From: Robiginitalea aestuariiviva
GTDB lineage: Bacteria; Bacteroidota; Bacteroidia; Flavobacteriales; Flavobacteriaceae
Length of the DNA: 64,000 nt
NCBI RefSeq assembly: GCF_029537735.1
Contig: NZ_JARPUQ010000002.1
Coordinates: 384,608-448,607 of the forward strand
Direction: 5' to 3'
The notes beneath the pieces were generated by a model that worked only from the letters and a program-made list of their open reading frames with translations, ran no database searches and was not told where the DNA came from. Shown here in pieces: positions 20,665-29,381 of this stretch. Position 1 is the first letter of the stretch; every line of letters starts with the position of its first letter. A program made the position numbers and the translations under genes.

Positions 20665-21729
20665 ATGTCGAAAAAAAAACCGACCTACCCGGTCTGTCCG
20701 GAGCTGGATGCCTATTTGGAACAATACAGCCGCAAGACGGAAATTCCCATTTTTTATGAGGATTTGTTGCGGTTTTCCGGTTCTATTGTGGTCTATGACG
20801 ACCACGGGGAGGATACCCTCTGGATCCGGGTGTATTATTCGGATACGGAGCGGCGGGAGATTGACGAGAGCCTGAAACGGGTCTATTCCATCCTGCACTC
20901 GGACGGGAGCGACCGCATCTTTCAGTTCCTCAATGTGGACGCAGTGGACTATTGCACCTTCGGGAATTCCAAACCCTTCCGCATTAAGGTGCGCAACATC
21001 CTGAACGACAACTTTACGTATTTCTATGTAAAAAAGGCCGATGCATCCCGTATCTATGGCCTGGAGCTGGAGCACCTGCTTTCCCCCTACAACATCAACT
21101 TCCTGGTTTACGGGAATACGTTAATCGAAGAGCATATTGCGGGCATCCCCGGGGATGTTTTTATCAAGGAAATGCTGCCGGATTGCAGCCCGTCGGAAAA
21201 ATCTCAGCTGGCCAAGGAGTTTGTGAAATTCAACGAACGGTGTATGATCCGGTTGTTGGGCGATATGCGTTCCTACAACTACGTGATTGTGCCCATGCAC
21301 GATTTTGACCATGTGGTCTACCGCATCCGGGCCATCGACTTTGACCAGCAGAGTTACGAGGGCAAGCTAAAGGTGTACCGCCCGCAGTTTTTCAAGGAGA
21401 ATAACCCCATGGTGGATCTGGTCCGCAGCCGGTTGTTGTCGGATTCGGTGGACCAGTACAAGGTAGAGGAGCGTTCCTATGTGGCCAAGCGGATCCTCAG
21501 TTCCCACCGCCGAATCGGGAGACTGATTAAAATTGCACGGGCAGACCACATATCCACCCCTGAAAACATTGAGCGCCTGAAATCGGAAATCTATGACCTC
21601 ACCCACGATGTGCAGTTCAAAGCCTGCAAGAGCATGGGCGATATCCTGGACGTGGCCCTGGATTTCGTGAAACGCAATTACGAAGATGTCAGCATGCGCC
21701 AGATTATCGAGAAGCGCATTAAAATATAG
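20665..21729 (+). CDS. Conserved protein of unknown function with kinase-like fold signature
   Basis: 354 residues from the ATG at 20665 (a GTG six codons earlier is in frame). I do not recognise a named family. Read closely it has the order of a protein-kinase/aminoglycoside-phosphotransferase-like fold: a beta strand with lysines FYVKK (K123/K124), a helix with E134/E136, a hinge-like LIEEHIAGIPG (153-163), a catalytic-loop-like GDMRSYNYVI with D200 and N205 five apart, and a metal-loop-like RAIDFDQ with D225. The C-terminal 130 residues are helical and basic. Cytoplasmic. It stands alone, divergent from the ABC exporter. The kinase reading is my inference; the gene itself is certain. Confidence 0.85.
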   Translation: MSKKKPTYPVCPELDAYLEQYSRKTEIPIFYEDLLRFSGSIVVYDDHGEDTLWIRVYYSDTERREIDESLKRVYSILHSDGSDRIFQFLNVDAVDYCTFGNSKPFRIKVRNILNDNFTYFYVKKADASRIYGLELEHLLSPYNINFLVYGNTLIEEHIAGIPGDVFIKEMLPDCSPSEKSQLAKEFVKFNERCMIRLLGDMRSYNYVIVPMHDFDHVVYRIRAIDFDQQSYEGKLKVYRPQFFKENNPMVDLVRSRLLSDSVDQYKVEERSYVAKRILSSHRRIGRLIKIARADHISTPENIERLKSEIYDLTHDVQFKACKSMGDILDVALDFVKRNYEDVSMRQIIEKRIKI

Positions 21730-21789
21730 GCAATCCCCCAGCCAACAGGCTTCCCCCGGCCACTTAACGTTAAGTCAAAACCGTAAACC

Positions 21790-22290
21790 ATGAAAAAAGC
21801 CATAGTATGGATTGGCCTTTGCCTGTTATGGGCAGCCTGTACCCCGGGACCAAAATCAGAAACGCCTGAATCCGATCCCCAACAGGCCCGGGATTCGGCC
21901 CTGGCCCAGATTGAGGCGGCCAATGAGGCCATCACCCGCCTGACGCGGGAAGGGGAGTTCGAAGCGGCCGGGAAATTCTTTGCACCGGATGTGGTCCAGA
22001 TGATTTCGGGACAGCCTCCCATCCAGGGACGCAAAGCCTGGGTAGCTGCACAGGCGGCTGCGGCGGAAATCGGGGACTGGAGCCTGGAACTGGAAGTGTT
22101 GGATTTTCGGTACTTCGGAGACCAGGCTGTGGAACGCGGCCGGGGGGTGCAGACCTTTGTTGCCAATGAAAACAGCCCAATACCGTCTATGGAAATGACG
22201 GGCGATTACCTGGTGCTTTGGGAAAGGACCGCAGATGGCTGGCAAATCCGCTACGATTACGTGGTGGTGGAGCCGCCGGCCGGGGAATAG
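21790..22290 (+). CDS. SnoaL/DUF4440-like lipoprotein
   Basis: 166 residues. Lipoprotein signal: MKKAIVWIGLCLLWAAC with the lipid-carrying Cys at 17, then a Pro/Ser/Glu linker. The domain IEAANEAITRLTREGEFEAAGKFFAPDVVQMISGQPPIQGRKAWVAA followed by strands ending DGWQIRYDYVVVEP is the cone-shaped NTF2-like (SnoaL/DUF4440) fold. Such proteins bind small ligands or act in minor enzyme roles; nothing more specific is visible. Probably anchored in the outer or inner membrane facing the periplasm. Starts 60 bases after the kinase-like gene. Confidence 0.82.
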   Translation: MKKAIVWIGLCLLWAACTPGPKSETPESDPQQARDSALAQIEAANEAITRLTREGEFEAAGKFFAPDVVQMISGQPPIQGRKAWVAAQAAAAEIGDWSLELEVLDFRYFGDQAVERGRGVQTFVANENSPIPSMEMTGDYLVLWERTADGWQIRYDYVVVEPPAGE

Positions 22291-22514
22291 AAGGATGGGT
22301 TAGGCATATTCTTTTGGGCTACACGCGTTAGGGGGATGCCCCCGCCCCCCAACACCAATATATGAGCCCAAACGGCAAAATGCCATCAGCAGAAATTTTA
22401 TGCCGGGCTGCAGGGAAGCTGCGCTTGGGAAGGGTACATTAACTGCAGGGGGAGGGGGAGATGCCCCCAGACTCGTAACCCGATGGCACAAGGTGTAAAA
22501 CCCGGGTCGAAGCG
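22291..22514. other. 224-base intergenic region, no gene seen
   Basis: Lies between convergent genes. It holds two G/C-run hairpins, GGGGGATGCCCCC (22331-22343) and GGGGG...ATGCCCCC (22454-22468), neither with a T-run, so they are poor terminators. No convincing ORF or promoter. Confidence 0.5.
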
Positions 22515-23573
22515 TTAGGTTTTCTGCTCCTTGTTGAAATACACCAGGTAGTAGTACATCTGCCGTTCTTCGTCCCAGCCCTTTTCCACGAATTTCTCTG
22601 CGGACTCCGGGTTGATGAAGTTCAGTTTGATCTGGATGTTGGTATCCAGATCAATCACGTTTTTGATCTTTTTGCGGGTGTCGCTTACCGCCTTGTTGGC
22701 GATGTTGAAGTTGGAGACGTCTTCGATGCTGTATTTCGGCCCTTTTTCCACCTTATAGTGCTTGAACTCCGGGATCAGCTCCGGATTGTCCAGCACCTCA
22801 TTCAGGAACTGGGTTTCCTCGAAGGCGTCATTTTTGGCAAAGTGGTTTACCGCCCGGTTCATAAAGAGCACTTCCTGTTGTTTGTCCTCTGCCGGCAGCA
22901 CCACATCCTTGGCGAAGTTCTGGCAGAATTTCAGGTAGTTTTTGGTATAGAAATTTTCATCGGTGAGGGGCGACAGGCCCAGAAAATCTTCCAGCCAGTA
23001 TTTGGCGTCGTAGCGGTTGCTGTCTACCGAGAGCACCTTGTAGCCATCTTCCCGCGAGCGGTTAAAGATCAGGCAACCTTTATCCAGCTTGTGGAGGTTC
23101 ACCCCTTGCTGTACCATCATATCCAGGTTGGAACCCTTTTCCCGGAACTGCAGGAAGTCCTGTTTTACCTCGCTTTTAAAAATTCCCAGGGCATCGGTCC
23201 GCTCATTGTCCAGTTGTACATCCGTAAAGTAAGCCACATAGCATTCCCCGCTTTTGATATGAGGGTGGTTGGACTGCCCGTACAGGTGTTGGGCAATTTC
23301 CCGGCTTACCTCGTGGAGGCGCCCGGGATTGTCAAAAACGGCAGAGGCTGCTTCGTAGATCGGATGAAATTCCAGGGAAGCTTCATGGCGGAAACAGAAG
23401 TAGTTTTCCTCCTTTTCCCGGAAGGGTTTGAAAAAATATTCCTTCAGTAACCCGCTGATCTCATCATTGAGGGCATAAGGCGTTTCGGAGAGAAAAAGGG
23501 GCTCCGCCCGGTGTTTGTTGCCCACGCGGTGGAGGGAAACGGTATCGATTTGCGTAGCATACAGGTTCAGCAT
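22515..23573 (-). CDS. Nucleoid-associated protein, NdpA/YejK family
   Basis: 352 residues, the usual size of the 37-kDa nucleoid-associated protein family (NdpA, YejK). Features: an N-terminal domain with FCFRHEASLEFHPIYEAASAVFDNP, the central SGECYVAYFTDVQLDNERTDALGIFKSEVK..FL and KLDKGCLIFN signatures, and a C-terminal NIQIKLNFINPESAEKFVEKGWDEERQMYYYLVYFNKE. Family members bind the nucleoid; some block transcription or replication machinery. It is last in a minus-strand run cca-ctaA-pRiA4b-ORF3-ndpA with gaps of 12-31 bases. Confidence 0.88.
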   Translation of the reverse strand: MLNLYATQIDTVSLHRVGNKHRAEPLFLSETPYALNDEISGLLKEYFFKPFREKEENYFCFRHEASLEFHPIYEAASAVFDNPGRLHEVSREIAQHLYGQSNHPHIKSGECYVAYFTDVQLDNERTDALGIFKSEVKQDFLQFREKGSNLDMMVQQGVNLHKLDKGCLIFNRSREDGYKVLSVDSNRYDAKYWLEDFLGLSPLTDENFYTKNYLKFCQNFAKDVVLPAEDKQQEVLFMNRAVNHFAKNDAFEETQFLNEVLDNPELIPEFKHYKVEKGPKYSIEDVSNFNIANKAVSDTRKKIKNVIDLDTNIQIKLNFINPESAEKFVEKGWDEERQMYYYLVYFNKEQKT

Positions 23574-23598
23574 GGCCAGGGGTCAGATAAGGGTAAGG

Positions 23599-24102
23599 TT
23601 AATTCCAGTTTTCGTCGAAATCCATGTCGTCATAGCTGCCAAAGGGCTCCTCGAAATTGGCTTCCGGGCCTTCGTCATCGGCCTCAAAGCGTTTTTCGGG
23701 CGGGGCCTCCGGCACTTCCCCGAAACTAAAGAGCAGGTTCGGGTAACTCCGGCCATCCTCAAAATCGGCAATATCGGCCAGTTCCACGAAGAAGGTCCAC
23801 ATGTTCAGGAAATCGTATACGTAGAGCAACTTGGGGTTTTCCTCGTCCAGCACTTCGTGCAGGGCCGTATTGTGCATCAGGCGTTCGGGCCCGTCCCCCT
23901 CCCGCATATCGAACAATGGAATCTCCTCCTCCTGTTTCCAGTTTTCATCGCAGGTGTAGAAGGAGGCCATTTCCTCGCCCAGGAACCCAAAAGCCTGTGT
24001 AATGGCCGTATGCAGGTCTTCCAGGCTGTCGGTTGCCTCAATTTCAAGGTCGCGGAAAATATCCTCCTGGGCATCCAGGATAACGCGGATTTTATAGATC
24101 AT
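23599..24102 (-). CDS. Plasmid pRiA4b ORF-3-like protein (IS1096 TnpR-like passenger family)
   Basis: 167 residues. IYKIRVILDAQEDIFRDLEIEATDSLEDLHTAITQAFGF at the N-terminus, MASFYTCDENWKQEEEIPLFDM, and LLYVYDFLNMWTFFVELADI are the conserved blocks of the pRiA4b ORF-3 family, first seen as a passenger on plasmids and IS elements but common as a chromosomal gene in flavobacteria. The C-terminus is very acidic (FEADDEGPEANFEEPFGSYDD). There is no transposase nearby, so no sign of recent mobility here. Function unknown. Confidence 0.83.
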   Translation of the reverse strand: MIYKIRVILDAQEDIFRDLEIEATDSLEDLHTAITQAFGFLGEEMASFYTCDENWKQEEEIPLFDMREGDGPERLMHNTALHEVLDEENPKLLYVYDFLNMWTFFVELADIADFEDGRSYPNLLFSFGEVPEAPPEKRFEADDEGPEANFEEPFGSYDDMDFDENWN

Positions 24103-24133
24103 GCCGTTGGGTTTTTCGCAGCGTCCGGCAAAG

Positions 24134-25180
24134 TTACGAAGAAATGCGGGTTTGGTTGGCCTGCCGCATCTGCAACCACAGGTACCATTGCGCCCCGAAT
24201 AACAGGGCGGCCATCACCAGGTGCACAGGCTGGCTGCCGAAGGGGAATGCCAGGTAATTCATGGCGATGCCGCTCAACAGGATCAGCCCCACAAAAGTCA
24301 GGACGGGCCACATCAGCCGGTAGCCCAGGCCCCGGGAATAGATGCGGTACCCCACCCAGAGGTGCAGCAGGACCACTATGATCGAAAAAGAACGGTGCAC
24401 CAAAAAGATGGTCGCAGGGTCCATAAGCCAGAATTCACGGGCGCCCTCACCCAGCAGGTCCGCCTGTTCATCCACATATTGCCGGACCTGACTGCCCATC
24501 AGGATCTGGAGCAGGCTCAGCAGAACAGTGGCGCCCCATAGCCCGAAGGTAAACGGGTCCCGGCGGTGCGTCGGGTTGGGCGCGGTATCCCTGAAAACAA
24601 TCCAGGTAAGCATGGCCACAATGACCAGGGCCATAAACATATGCAGGGTAATGCGCACCGGTGCCAGTACGGAATAGACTACCGTGGCGCCCAGCCAGGC
24701 CTGGAAGCCGATGGCAATCACGGTAAGCCAGGCAAAGAGGACCCGCCCCTTCTTTTCAGGCCACCAGGCCAGGGAAAACAAAGCCATACCCAGGATGGCC
24801 AGGCCCGATAGGGCCCCCAAAAGCCGGTTGATGTACTCGGTCCAGGTGTGGGCCGCGTTAAAAATGGCATAGTCGTGTTTCGTATAGGGCTCCCAGTTGG
24901 CGGGGTCAAAGCGGTCCCTGGCTGTGAAATCCTCCCGGGCCAGCAGCAGGTTTTCCTTGAAAATGATCACCTGTCCTTCCTGGTATTCCCTTCCCCGGGT
25001 CCATTCCAGTTCGGAGGCTTCGGTAGGGGGAATCAGGTAGCCAAAGCATTTGGGCCAGTCCGGGCACCCCATCCCGCTGCCGGTCATGCGCACAACGGCC
25101 CCGGCCAGAATAACCAGGTAAACCAGGACCAGGGCTGTTTGGGCCATCCGGTAATATCCTTTTTTAGCACGTGTCCTCAT
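24134..25180 (-). CDS. ctaA: Heme A synthase (COX15/CtaA)
   Basis: 348 residues. Oxidises heme O to heme A in the inner membrane for cytochrome c oxidase. Eight membrane segments in two four-helix halves; RMTGSGMGCPDWPKCFGYLIPP after helix 1, the His-containing NAAHTWTEYINRLLGALSG at helix 2, RITLHMFMALVIVAML, then FLVHRSFSIIVVLLHLW and QPVHLVMAALLFGAQ in the second half, supplying the four heme-ligand histidines. Between helices 1 and 2 lies an expanded hydrophilic segment of about 60 residues (around 55-112), a Bacteroidota-type insertion. It starts 12 bases behind cca. No heme O synthase or oxidase genes are in this window. Confidence 0.93.
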   Translation of the reverse strand: MRTRAKKGYYRMAQTALVLVYLVILAGAVVRMTGSGMGCPDWPKCFGYLIPPTEASELEWTRGREYQEGQVIIFKENLLLAREDFTARDRFDPANWEPYTKHDYAIFNAAHTWTEYINRLLGALSGLAILGMALFSLAWWPEKKGRVLFAWLTVIAIGFQAWLGATVVYSVLAPVRITLHMFMALVIVAMLTWIVFRDTAPNPTHRRDPFTFGLWGATVLLSLLQILMGSQVRQYVDEQADLLGEGAREFWLMDPATIFLVHRSFSIIVVLLHLWVGYRIYSRGLGYRLMWPVLTFVGLILLSGIAMNYLAFPFGSQPVHLVMAALLFGAQWYLWLQMRQANQTRISS

Positions 25181-25192
25181 GGTACTTCGCTT

Positions 25193-26623
25193 TTAGTGTT
25201 TCAGGGGCTCCAGCCCAATTTCCCGTCCTTTCCGGATCATATAATCCCTTGCAGCCCCGTGGGCATTCGGGATTTCCCCTTCCAGGATGGCTTCCTTGAT
25301 GGCTTCCTTGATGATGCCGATCTCCCGGCAGGGTTGCAGCCCGAAGGTTTCCATGATTTCCTCCCCGCTTACCGGGGGCTGGAAATTACGGATGCGGTCC
25401 CGTTCCTCCACTTCCTGTATTTTCTCCCGCACCAGGCGGAAGTTCTTCAGGTAGCGTTTTTGCTTTTTCGGGTTTTTGGTGGTGATATCCGCCTCGCAGA
25501 GGGTCATCAGGTCTTCTACATCATCTCCGGCATCAAAGACCAGCCGGCGTACAGCAGCGTCTGTCACATAGTCATTGGACAATACGATGGGGCGCGAACT
25601 CATCATCACGAGTTTCTGTACGTACTTCATCTTTTCATTCAGGGGGAGTCGCAGCCGCTTAAAAAGTTTGTACACCATTTTGGAGCCCACGTATTCATGG
25701 CCGTGGAAGGTCCACCCGATTTTGGCGTCAAAACGTTTGGTCGGCGCTTTGCCGATATCGTGCAGCAGGGCTGCCCACCGCAGCCAGAGGTTGTCCGTGG
25801 TCCGGGAAATGTTGTCCACCACCTCCAGGGTATGCCAGAAGTTGTCCTTGTGCCGCTGGCCTTCCCGTTCCTCAATTCCCTGCAAGGCCACCAGTTCCGG
25901 CAGGATGTACTCCAGCAAGCCGGTTTTATGGAGCAGCCCCAGGCCTTCTGAGGGCTTTGGGGTGAGGAGGATTTTATGTAATTCGTCTGTGATGCGCTCC
26001 CGGGAAACAATCCGGATACGGTCTTTCTGGATCGAAATCGCGTTCAGGGAATCCCTGTGGATGCGGAACCCCAGCTGGGCGGCAAACCGGATGGCCCGGA
26101 TCATGCGCAGGGGGTCGTCCGAATAGGTCGTTTCAGGCTCCAGGGGGGTGCGGATAAGCGCGTTTTCCAGGTCCTTTAACCCATTAAAGGGATCCAGCAG
26201 GCGCCCGAAGTCCTCCTCCCCCAGGGAAAGGGCCAGGGCATTGATGGTGAAATCCCTGCGTTGTTGGTCGTCTTCCAGGGTGCCGTCTTCCACCAGGGGT
26301 TTGCGGCTGTCCCGCTGGTAACTCTCCTTGCGGGCCCCCACAAACTCCAGTTGCATCCCCTGGTGTTGCACCATGGCTGTGCCGAAATTCTTGAAGACGC
26401 TCACCTTGGGGTGGCCGGGCAGGCGTTTGGCTACCGCCCTGGCCAGGGCAATCCCACTGCCAACAGCCACAAAGTCGATGTCCTGCTTTTGCTCCCGGCC
26501 CAACAGGTAGTCCCGCACAAAGCCGCCAATTACATAGGCCTCCAGCCCCAATGCCTTGGCGGCAAGGCTGACTTCCTTGAAGATGGGGTCTTTCAGGGCT
26601 TTGGTATGGAAGGTTTGCATCAT
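25193..26623 (-). CDS. CCA tRNA nucleotidyltransferase / poly(A) polymerase family with HD domain
   Basis: 476 residues from the ATG at 26623 (MMQTFHTKAL); a longer open frame reaches 26683 but runs into a promoter-like box. Class II nucleotidyltransferase: GGFVRDYLLGREQKQDIDFVAVG carries the GG and D-x-D metal motif, then RRDFTINALAL and the RNA-binding blocks DPLRMIRAIRFAAQLGFRI and SRERITDEL. The HD part has HDIGKAPTKRF and HEYVG. It adds or repairs the 3' CCA of tRNA. Followed 12 bases later by ctaA on the same transcript. Confidence 0.93.
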   Translation of the reverse strand: MMQTFHTKALKDPIFKEVSLAAKALGLEAYVIGGFVRDYLLGREQKQDIDFVAVGSGIALARAVAKRLPGHPKVSVFKNFGTAMVQHQGMQLEFVGARKESYQRDSRKPLVEDGTLEDDQQRRDFTINALALSLGEEDFGRLLDPFNGLKDLENALIRTPLEPETTYSDDPLRMIRAIRFAAQLGFRIHRDSLNAISIQKDRIRIVSRERITDELHKILLTPKPSEGLGLLHKTGLLEYILPELVALQGIEEREGQRHKDNFWHTLEVVDNISRTTDNLWLRWAALLHDIGKAPTKRFDAKIGWTFHGHEYVGSKMVYKLFKRLRLPLNEKMKYVQKLVMMSSRPIVLSNDYVTDAAVRRLVFDAGDDVEDLMTLCEADITTKNPKKQKRYLKNFRLVREKIQEVEERDRIRNFQPPVSGEEIMETFGLQPCREIGIIKEAIKEAILEGEIPNAHGAARDYMIRKGREIGLEPLKH

Positions 26624-26671
26624 GGGGGTTCCTGGATTCCGACGGGGTACGCCCGGGGATTTTAACCAGCG

Positions 26672-26679
26672 CAAAGGTA
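26672..26679 (-). promoter_or_regulatory. Candidate -7 element for the cca gene
   Basis: Reads TACCTTTG on the minus strand, an exact TAnnTTTG, about 48 bases before the chosen start. Its place inside the longer reading frame is the reason for preferring the ATG at 26623. Confidence 0.5.
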
Positions 26680-26724
26680 CCACTTAGGCGGAAGCTGTTA
26701 AAATCCGGGGCCGATTTTCCGGGT

Positions 26725-27552
26725 TTAGGATTTGGGGATCGGAAGGCAGCCAAAACGGGCGGTCAGGGCCTCCCATTGGGTGCGGTTCTGGTCCTGATTG
26801 ATATTCGTCTTCTTCAGGGAGTATTTCTGGGTCCCGATAATCGGGATGGGCTCTTTCACCGGTTCTCCCGGCGAAACCACCCGGGTGCCGGCCAGGAGCC
26901 CCATCATTTTAAACCAGAGGTCGTCCGCCCTGGGGCACAGCTCCATAAAGGTTTCCCGGTCCTGTACCCGCTCATCCAGAGAACCAGGGGGGTAGAGCAC
27001 GCCTCCTGCCCCTATGGCCATTACGGCTTCGGCAGGGGTGTCAGGGCCTTGATAGGTCCATGCCTTGTAGGGAAGCAGGTTTCCCTGGGCATCATACCGG
27101 ATGCGCCGCAACTGGTGGCCAATGATGCAGCCGGGGTGTTGGCGGTGGGAGGCGTACAGGCTTTCCAGCCAGCGGCGACGGTACATCAGATCGTCGTCGC
27201 AGGTTACAATAACGTGCCCGGGAAAGGCCTCCAGGGCGTGGATCAGTTTTTTATGCGGGGCCGTAAGGGGGGTGGGCCGGATTTCAAAACGGTCGTGGAC
27301 CAGGGCCTGCAGCCGCTTCGGGATCTTGGGCAGGTCGGGTTCGGGTAGCCAGAGCACTATTTTTTCCGGGACCCGGGTCTGAGTGAGCAGGCTGCGCACC
27401 ACCAGGTCTACACGCGGCAGGCGCGGGGGGATGGAGGTAAAGGAAACCACTACGGGCACTTCCGCTGCGGCAGGCTGGAACAGGCGGCTCCGGGGGGTAG
27501 CCCGCAATTGCAGGCTGCGGAAAACGGATTTGGGGATTTCCTTTAATTTCAT
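26725..27552 (-). CDS. Glycosyltransferase-like protein
   Basis: 275 residues from the ATG at 27552 (MKLKEIPKSV). VVVSFTSIPPRLPRVDLVVRSLLTQTRVPEKIVLWL resembles the start of a GT-A fold; VIVTCDDDLMYRRRWLESLY supplies the D-x-D-type metal motif (CDDD), and AIGAGGVLYPPGSL plus CPRADDLWFKMM complete the pattern of a GT2-like transferase acting on surface polysaccharide or glycan. Cytoplasmic. Divergent from another GT2 gene and upstream of cca. Sugar donor and acceptor unknown. Confidence 0.78.
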   Translation of the reverse strand: MKLKEIPKSVFRSLQLRATPRSRLFQPAAAEVPVVVSFTSIPPRLPRVDLVVRSLLTQTRVPEKIVLWLPEPDLPKIPKRLQALVHDRFEIRPTPLTAPHKKLIHALEAFPGHVIVTCDDDLMYRRRWLESLYASHRQHPGCIIGHQLRRIRYDAQGNLLPYKAWTYQGPDTPAEAVMAIGAGGVLYPPGSLDERVQDRETFMELCPRADDLWFKMMGLLAGTRVVSPGEPVKEPIPIIGTQKYSLKKTNINQDQNRTQWEALTARFGCLPIPKS

Positions 27553-27600
27553 GTCATTTGCACGGCCGGCGGTCTGGCGCGAATGAAAAGCCGCCTCCGG

Positions 27601-27608
27601 CAAAAATA
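27601..27608 (-). promoter_or_regulatory. Candidate -7 element for the 27552 glycosyltransferase
   Basis: Minus strand TATTTTTG, an exact TAnnTTTG, 48 bases before the chosen ATG and overlapping the longer frame. On the plus strand TACTTTTG (27626-27633) is the matching box for the divergent gene. Confidence 0.45.
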
Positions 27609-27656
27609 GACAATTGGGGTTTCATTACTTTTGCAGGAAAGCTAAATCGGTGCGTT

Positions 27657-28469
27657 ATGCCTAAAGTGTCGGTCATTGTCAGTACCTATAACTCGGAAAA
27701 ATGGCTGGAGAAAGTCCTTTGGGGCTTTAACTGTCAGTTGTTCCGGGATTTTGAGGTGGTGATCGCTGACGACGGTTCGGGCCCGCCTACCCGCGAGCTG
27801 ATCGACCGGATGCGGCAAGAGGTCTTTTACGATATCCAGCATATTTGGCAGGAGGACGACGGTTTTCAGAAGTCCCGTATTCTGAACAAGGCAGTAGAAG
27901 CCTGCAGGGCCGACTACATTATCATGACGGACGGGGATTGCATCCCCCGCAATGATTTTGTGCAGGTCCACCACATCAATAAGGAAGCCGGGTATTTTAT
28001 TTCAGGGGGCTACTACATGCTGCCCATGAATATCTCACAGCAGATTTCCCGGGAAGACATCGAGTCCCAGCGGTGTTTCGACATCCACTGGCTGAAGCAT
28101 TTAGGCATCCCGAAAACCTTTAAGAACAACAAGCTCACGGCCCGTGGCTTCCTCTCCAAAATCCTGAACACCCTTACCCCCACCAACGCCAGTTGGAACG
28201 GGCACAACAGTTCGGGATGGAAGAAGGACATCCTGAATGTCAACGGTTTTGACGAGCGCATGCAATACGGCGGGCAGGACCGGGAGTTGGGCGAACGGCT
28301 GATGAATTTCGGGATCAAGTCCAAACAACTCCGCTACAGTGCGGTCTGCGTGCACCTGGACCATAAAAGGGGGTATAAGACGCCGGAGTCCCTTGCCAAG
28401 AATGCGGCCATCCGTAAGGAGACCCGTAAAGACCGGAAGGTTTGGACGTATTACGGCATTACCAAATAG
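27657..28469 (+). CDS. Glycosyltransferase family 2
   Basis: 270 residues from the ATG at 27657 (MPKVSVIVSTYN), preceded by a TACTTTTG box at 27626-27633. GT-A fold: VSVIVSTYNSEKWLEKVLWGF, VVIADDGSGPPT, IIMTDGDCIPRNDFV with the D-x-D motif, and a C-terminal galactosyltransferase-like segment GWKKDILNVNGFDERMQYGGQDRELGERL. It transfers a sugar to a surface glycan or lipid, substrate unknown. Its 3' end overlaps the convergent WaaE-like gene by 19 bases. Confidence 0.9.
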   Translation: MPKVSVIVSTYNSEKWLEKVLWGFNCQLFRDFEVVIADDGSGPPTRELIDRMRQEVFYDIQHIWQEDDGFQKSRILNKAVEACRADYIIMTDGDCIPRNDFVQVHHINKEAGYFISGGYYMLPMNISQQISREDIESQRCFDIHWLKHLGIPKTFKNNKLTARGFLSKILNTLTPTNASWNGHNSSGWKKDILNVNGFDERMQYGGQDRELGERLMNFGIKSKQLRYSAVCVHLDHKRGYKTPESLAKNAAIRKETRKDRKVWTYYGITK

Positions 28470-29242
28470 TACGCCAGCTCGTTTTTCTTTTCGAGTTTTT
28501 TGAGTTCCCGGTACCGTTCCCATACGCCAAGGGCATTCAGGTAGCAGATGGTCAGCCCTTTGCGCCCGTCCAGGATTCCCAGGCGAAGCACATAATGGTT
28601 TACAAACTTCCAGGCGGTCTTCAGCACCATCAGGGCGCGGTTAAACCGGCGCTCCTTGTAGAAATCCTCCCGGGCCTTTAAGCGGCCGTAGCGGAGCATC
28701 TTCCCCTTGTAATCCTCGTAATTCTTGTAGCAGTAGTGGATGAGCTTTTCGCGTAAAATACCCGAGGTGCCATTTACCTCCAGGGTTTCATGCACAATTT
28801 TGCGGTCCGTAAACCGGGCTTTGCTGCGGCGGAAAAGCCGGTAATTTTTGTCGGTTTGCCACCCGCTGAAACGCAAGGGGCTGCGGCCGAACATAAACTG
28901 TCGGTAAAACCAATAGGCCGCGTGCTCCGGCTCCCGGGCCAGGGTGGCCTGTATTTCGTCCTGCAGGGCAGGCGGAATTACTTCGTCCGCATCCAGGAAA
29001 AGAACCCAGTCGTGCGATGCCTGGCTCAGGGCAAAGGACTTTTGCAGGGTGAAATTTTCAAAGGGATGTTGGATAACCCGTACCCGCGGTTGTGCACACA
29101 GGTACTCATAAGTGCCGTCTGTGCTGTAGGAATCCACGACCAAAATCTCGTCCGCAAAGCGGATGGATTCCAGACATTTTTCAATGTACCCGATCTCATT
29201 GTAGGTGATGATCAGGGCGGAAATTTTTGAATGCTGGGGCAT
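28451..29242 (-). CDS. Glycosyltransferase family 2, WaaE/KdtX-like
   Basis: 263 residues. ISALIITYNEIGYIEKCLESIRFADEILVVDSYSTDGT and WVLFLDADEVIPP are the LPS-core beta-glucosyltransferase (WaaE/KdtX) style of GT2, with the D-A-D metal motif; later YRLFRRSKARFTDRKIVHETLEV and a basic helical tail that may touch the inner face of the membrane. Likely acts in lipooligosaccharide or O-glycan synthesis. Convergent with, and overlapping, the plus-strand GT2 gene. Confidence 0.9.
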   Translation of the reverse strand: MPQHSKISALIITYNEIGYIEKCLESIRFADEILVVDSYSTDGTYEYLCAQPRVRVIQHPFENFTLQKSFALSQASHDWVLFLDADEVIPPALQDEIQATLAREPEHAAYWFYRQFMFGRSPLRFSGWQTDKNYRLFRRSKARFTDRKIVHETLEVNGTSGILREKLIHYCYKNYEDYKGKMLRYGRLKAREDFYKERRFNRALMVLKTAWKFVNHYVLRLGILDGRKGLTICYLNALGVWERYRELKKLEKKNELAYYLVMP

Positions 29243-29381
29243 GGGCAGGTGTTCGTTTACCGGATTAGGGTAAAATCATAACAAAAAAACGACTAAAAAA
29301 TTGTTTAAGCACCATAAAATCAGGGATTCGGGTGCGAATTATCAACAATTTAACAAGAACCCAATGGTTTTGAGCAAGTCG

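Noticed and set aside
22331-22468. G/C-run hairpins in an intergenic gap as possible repeat element or G-quadruplex
   Set aside because: Only two run pairs on a strand, no flanking repeats and no second copies in the window.
23599-24102. pRiA4b ORF-3 gene as sign of a mobile element
   Set aside because: No transposase, inverted repeats or target duplication nearby; the gene is a common chromosomal resident in flavobacteria.
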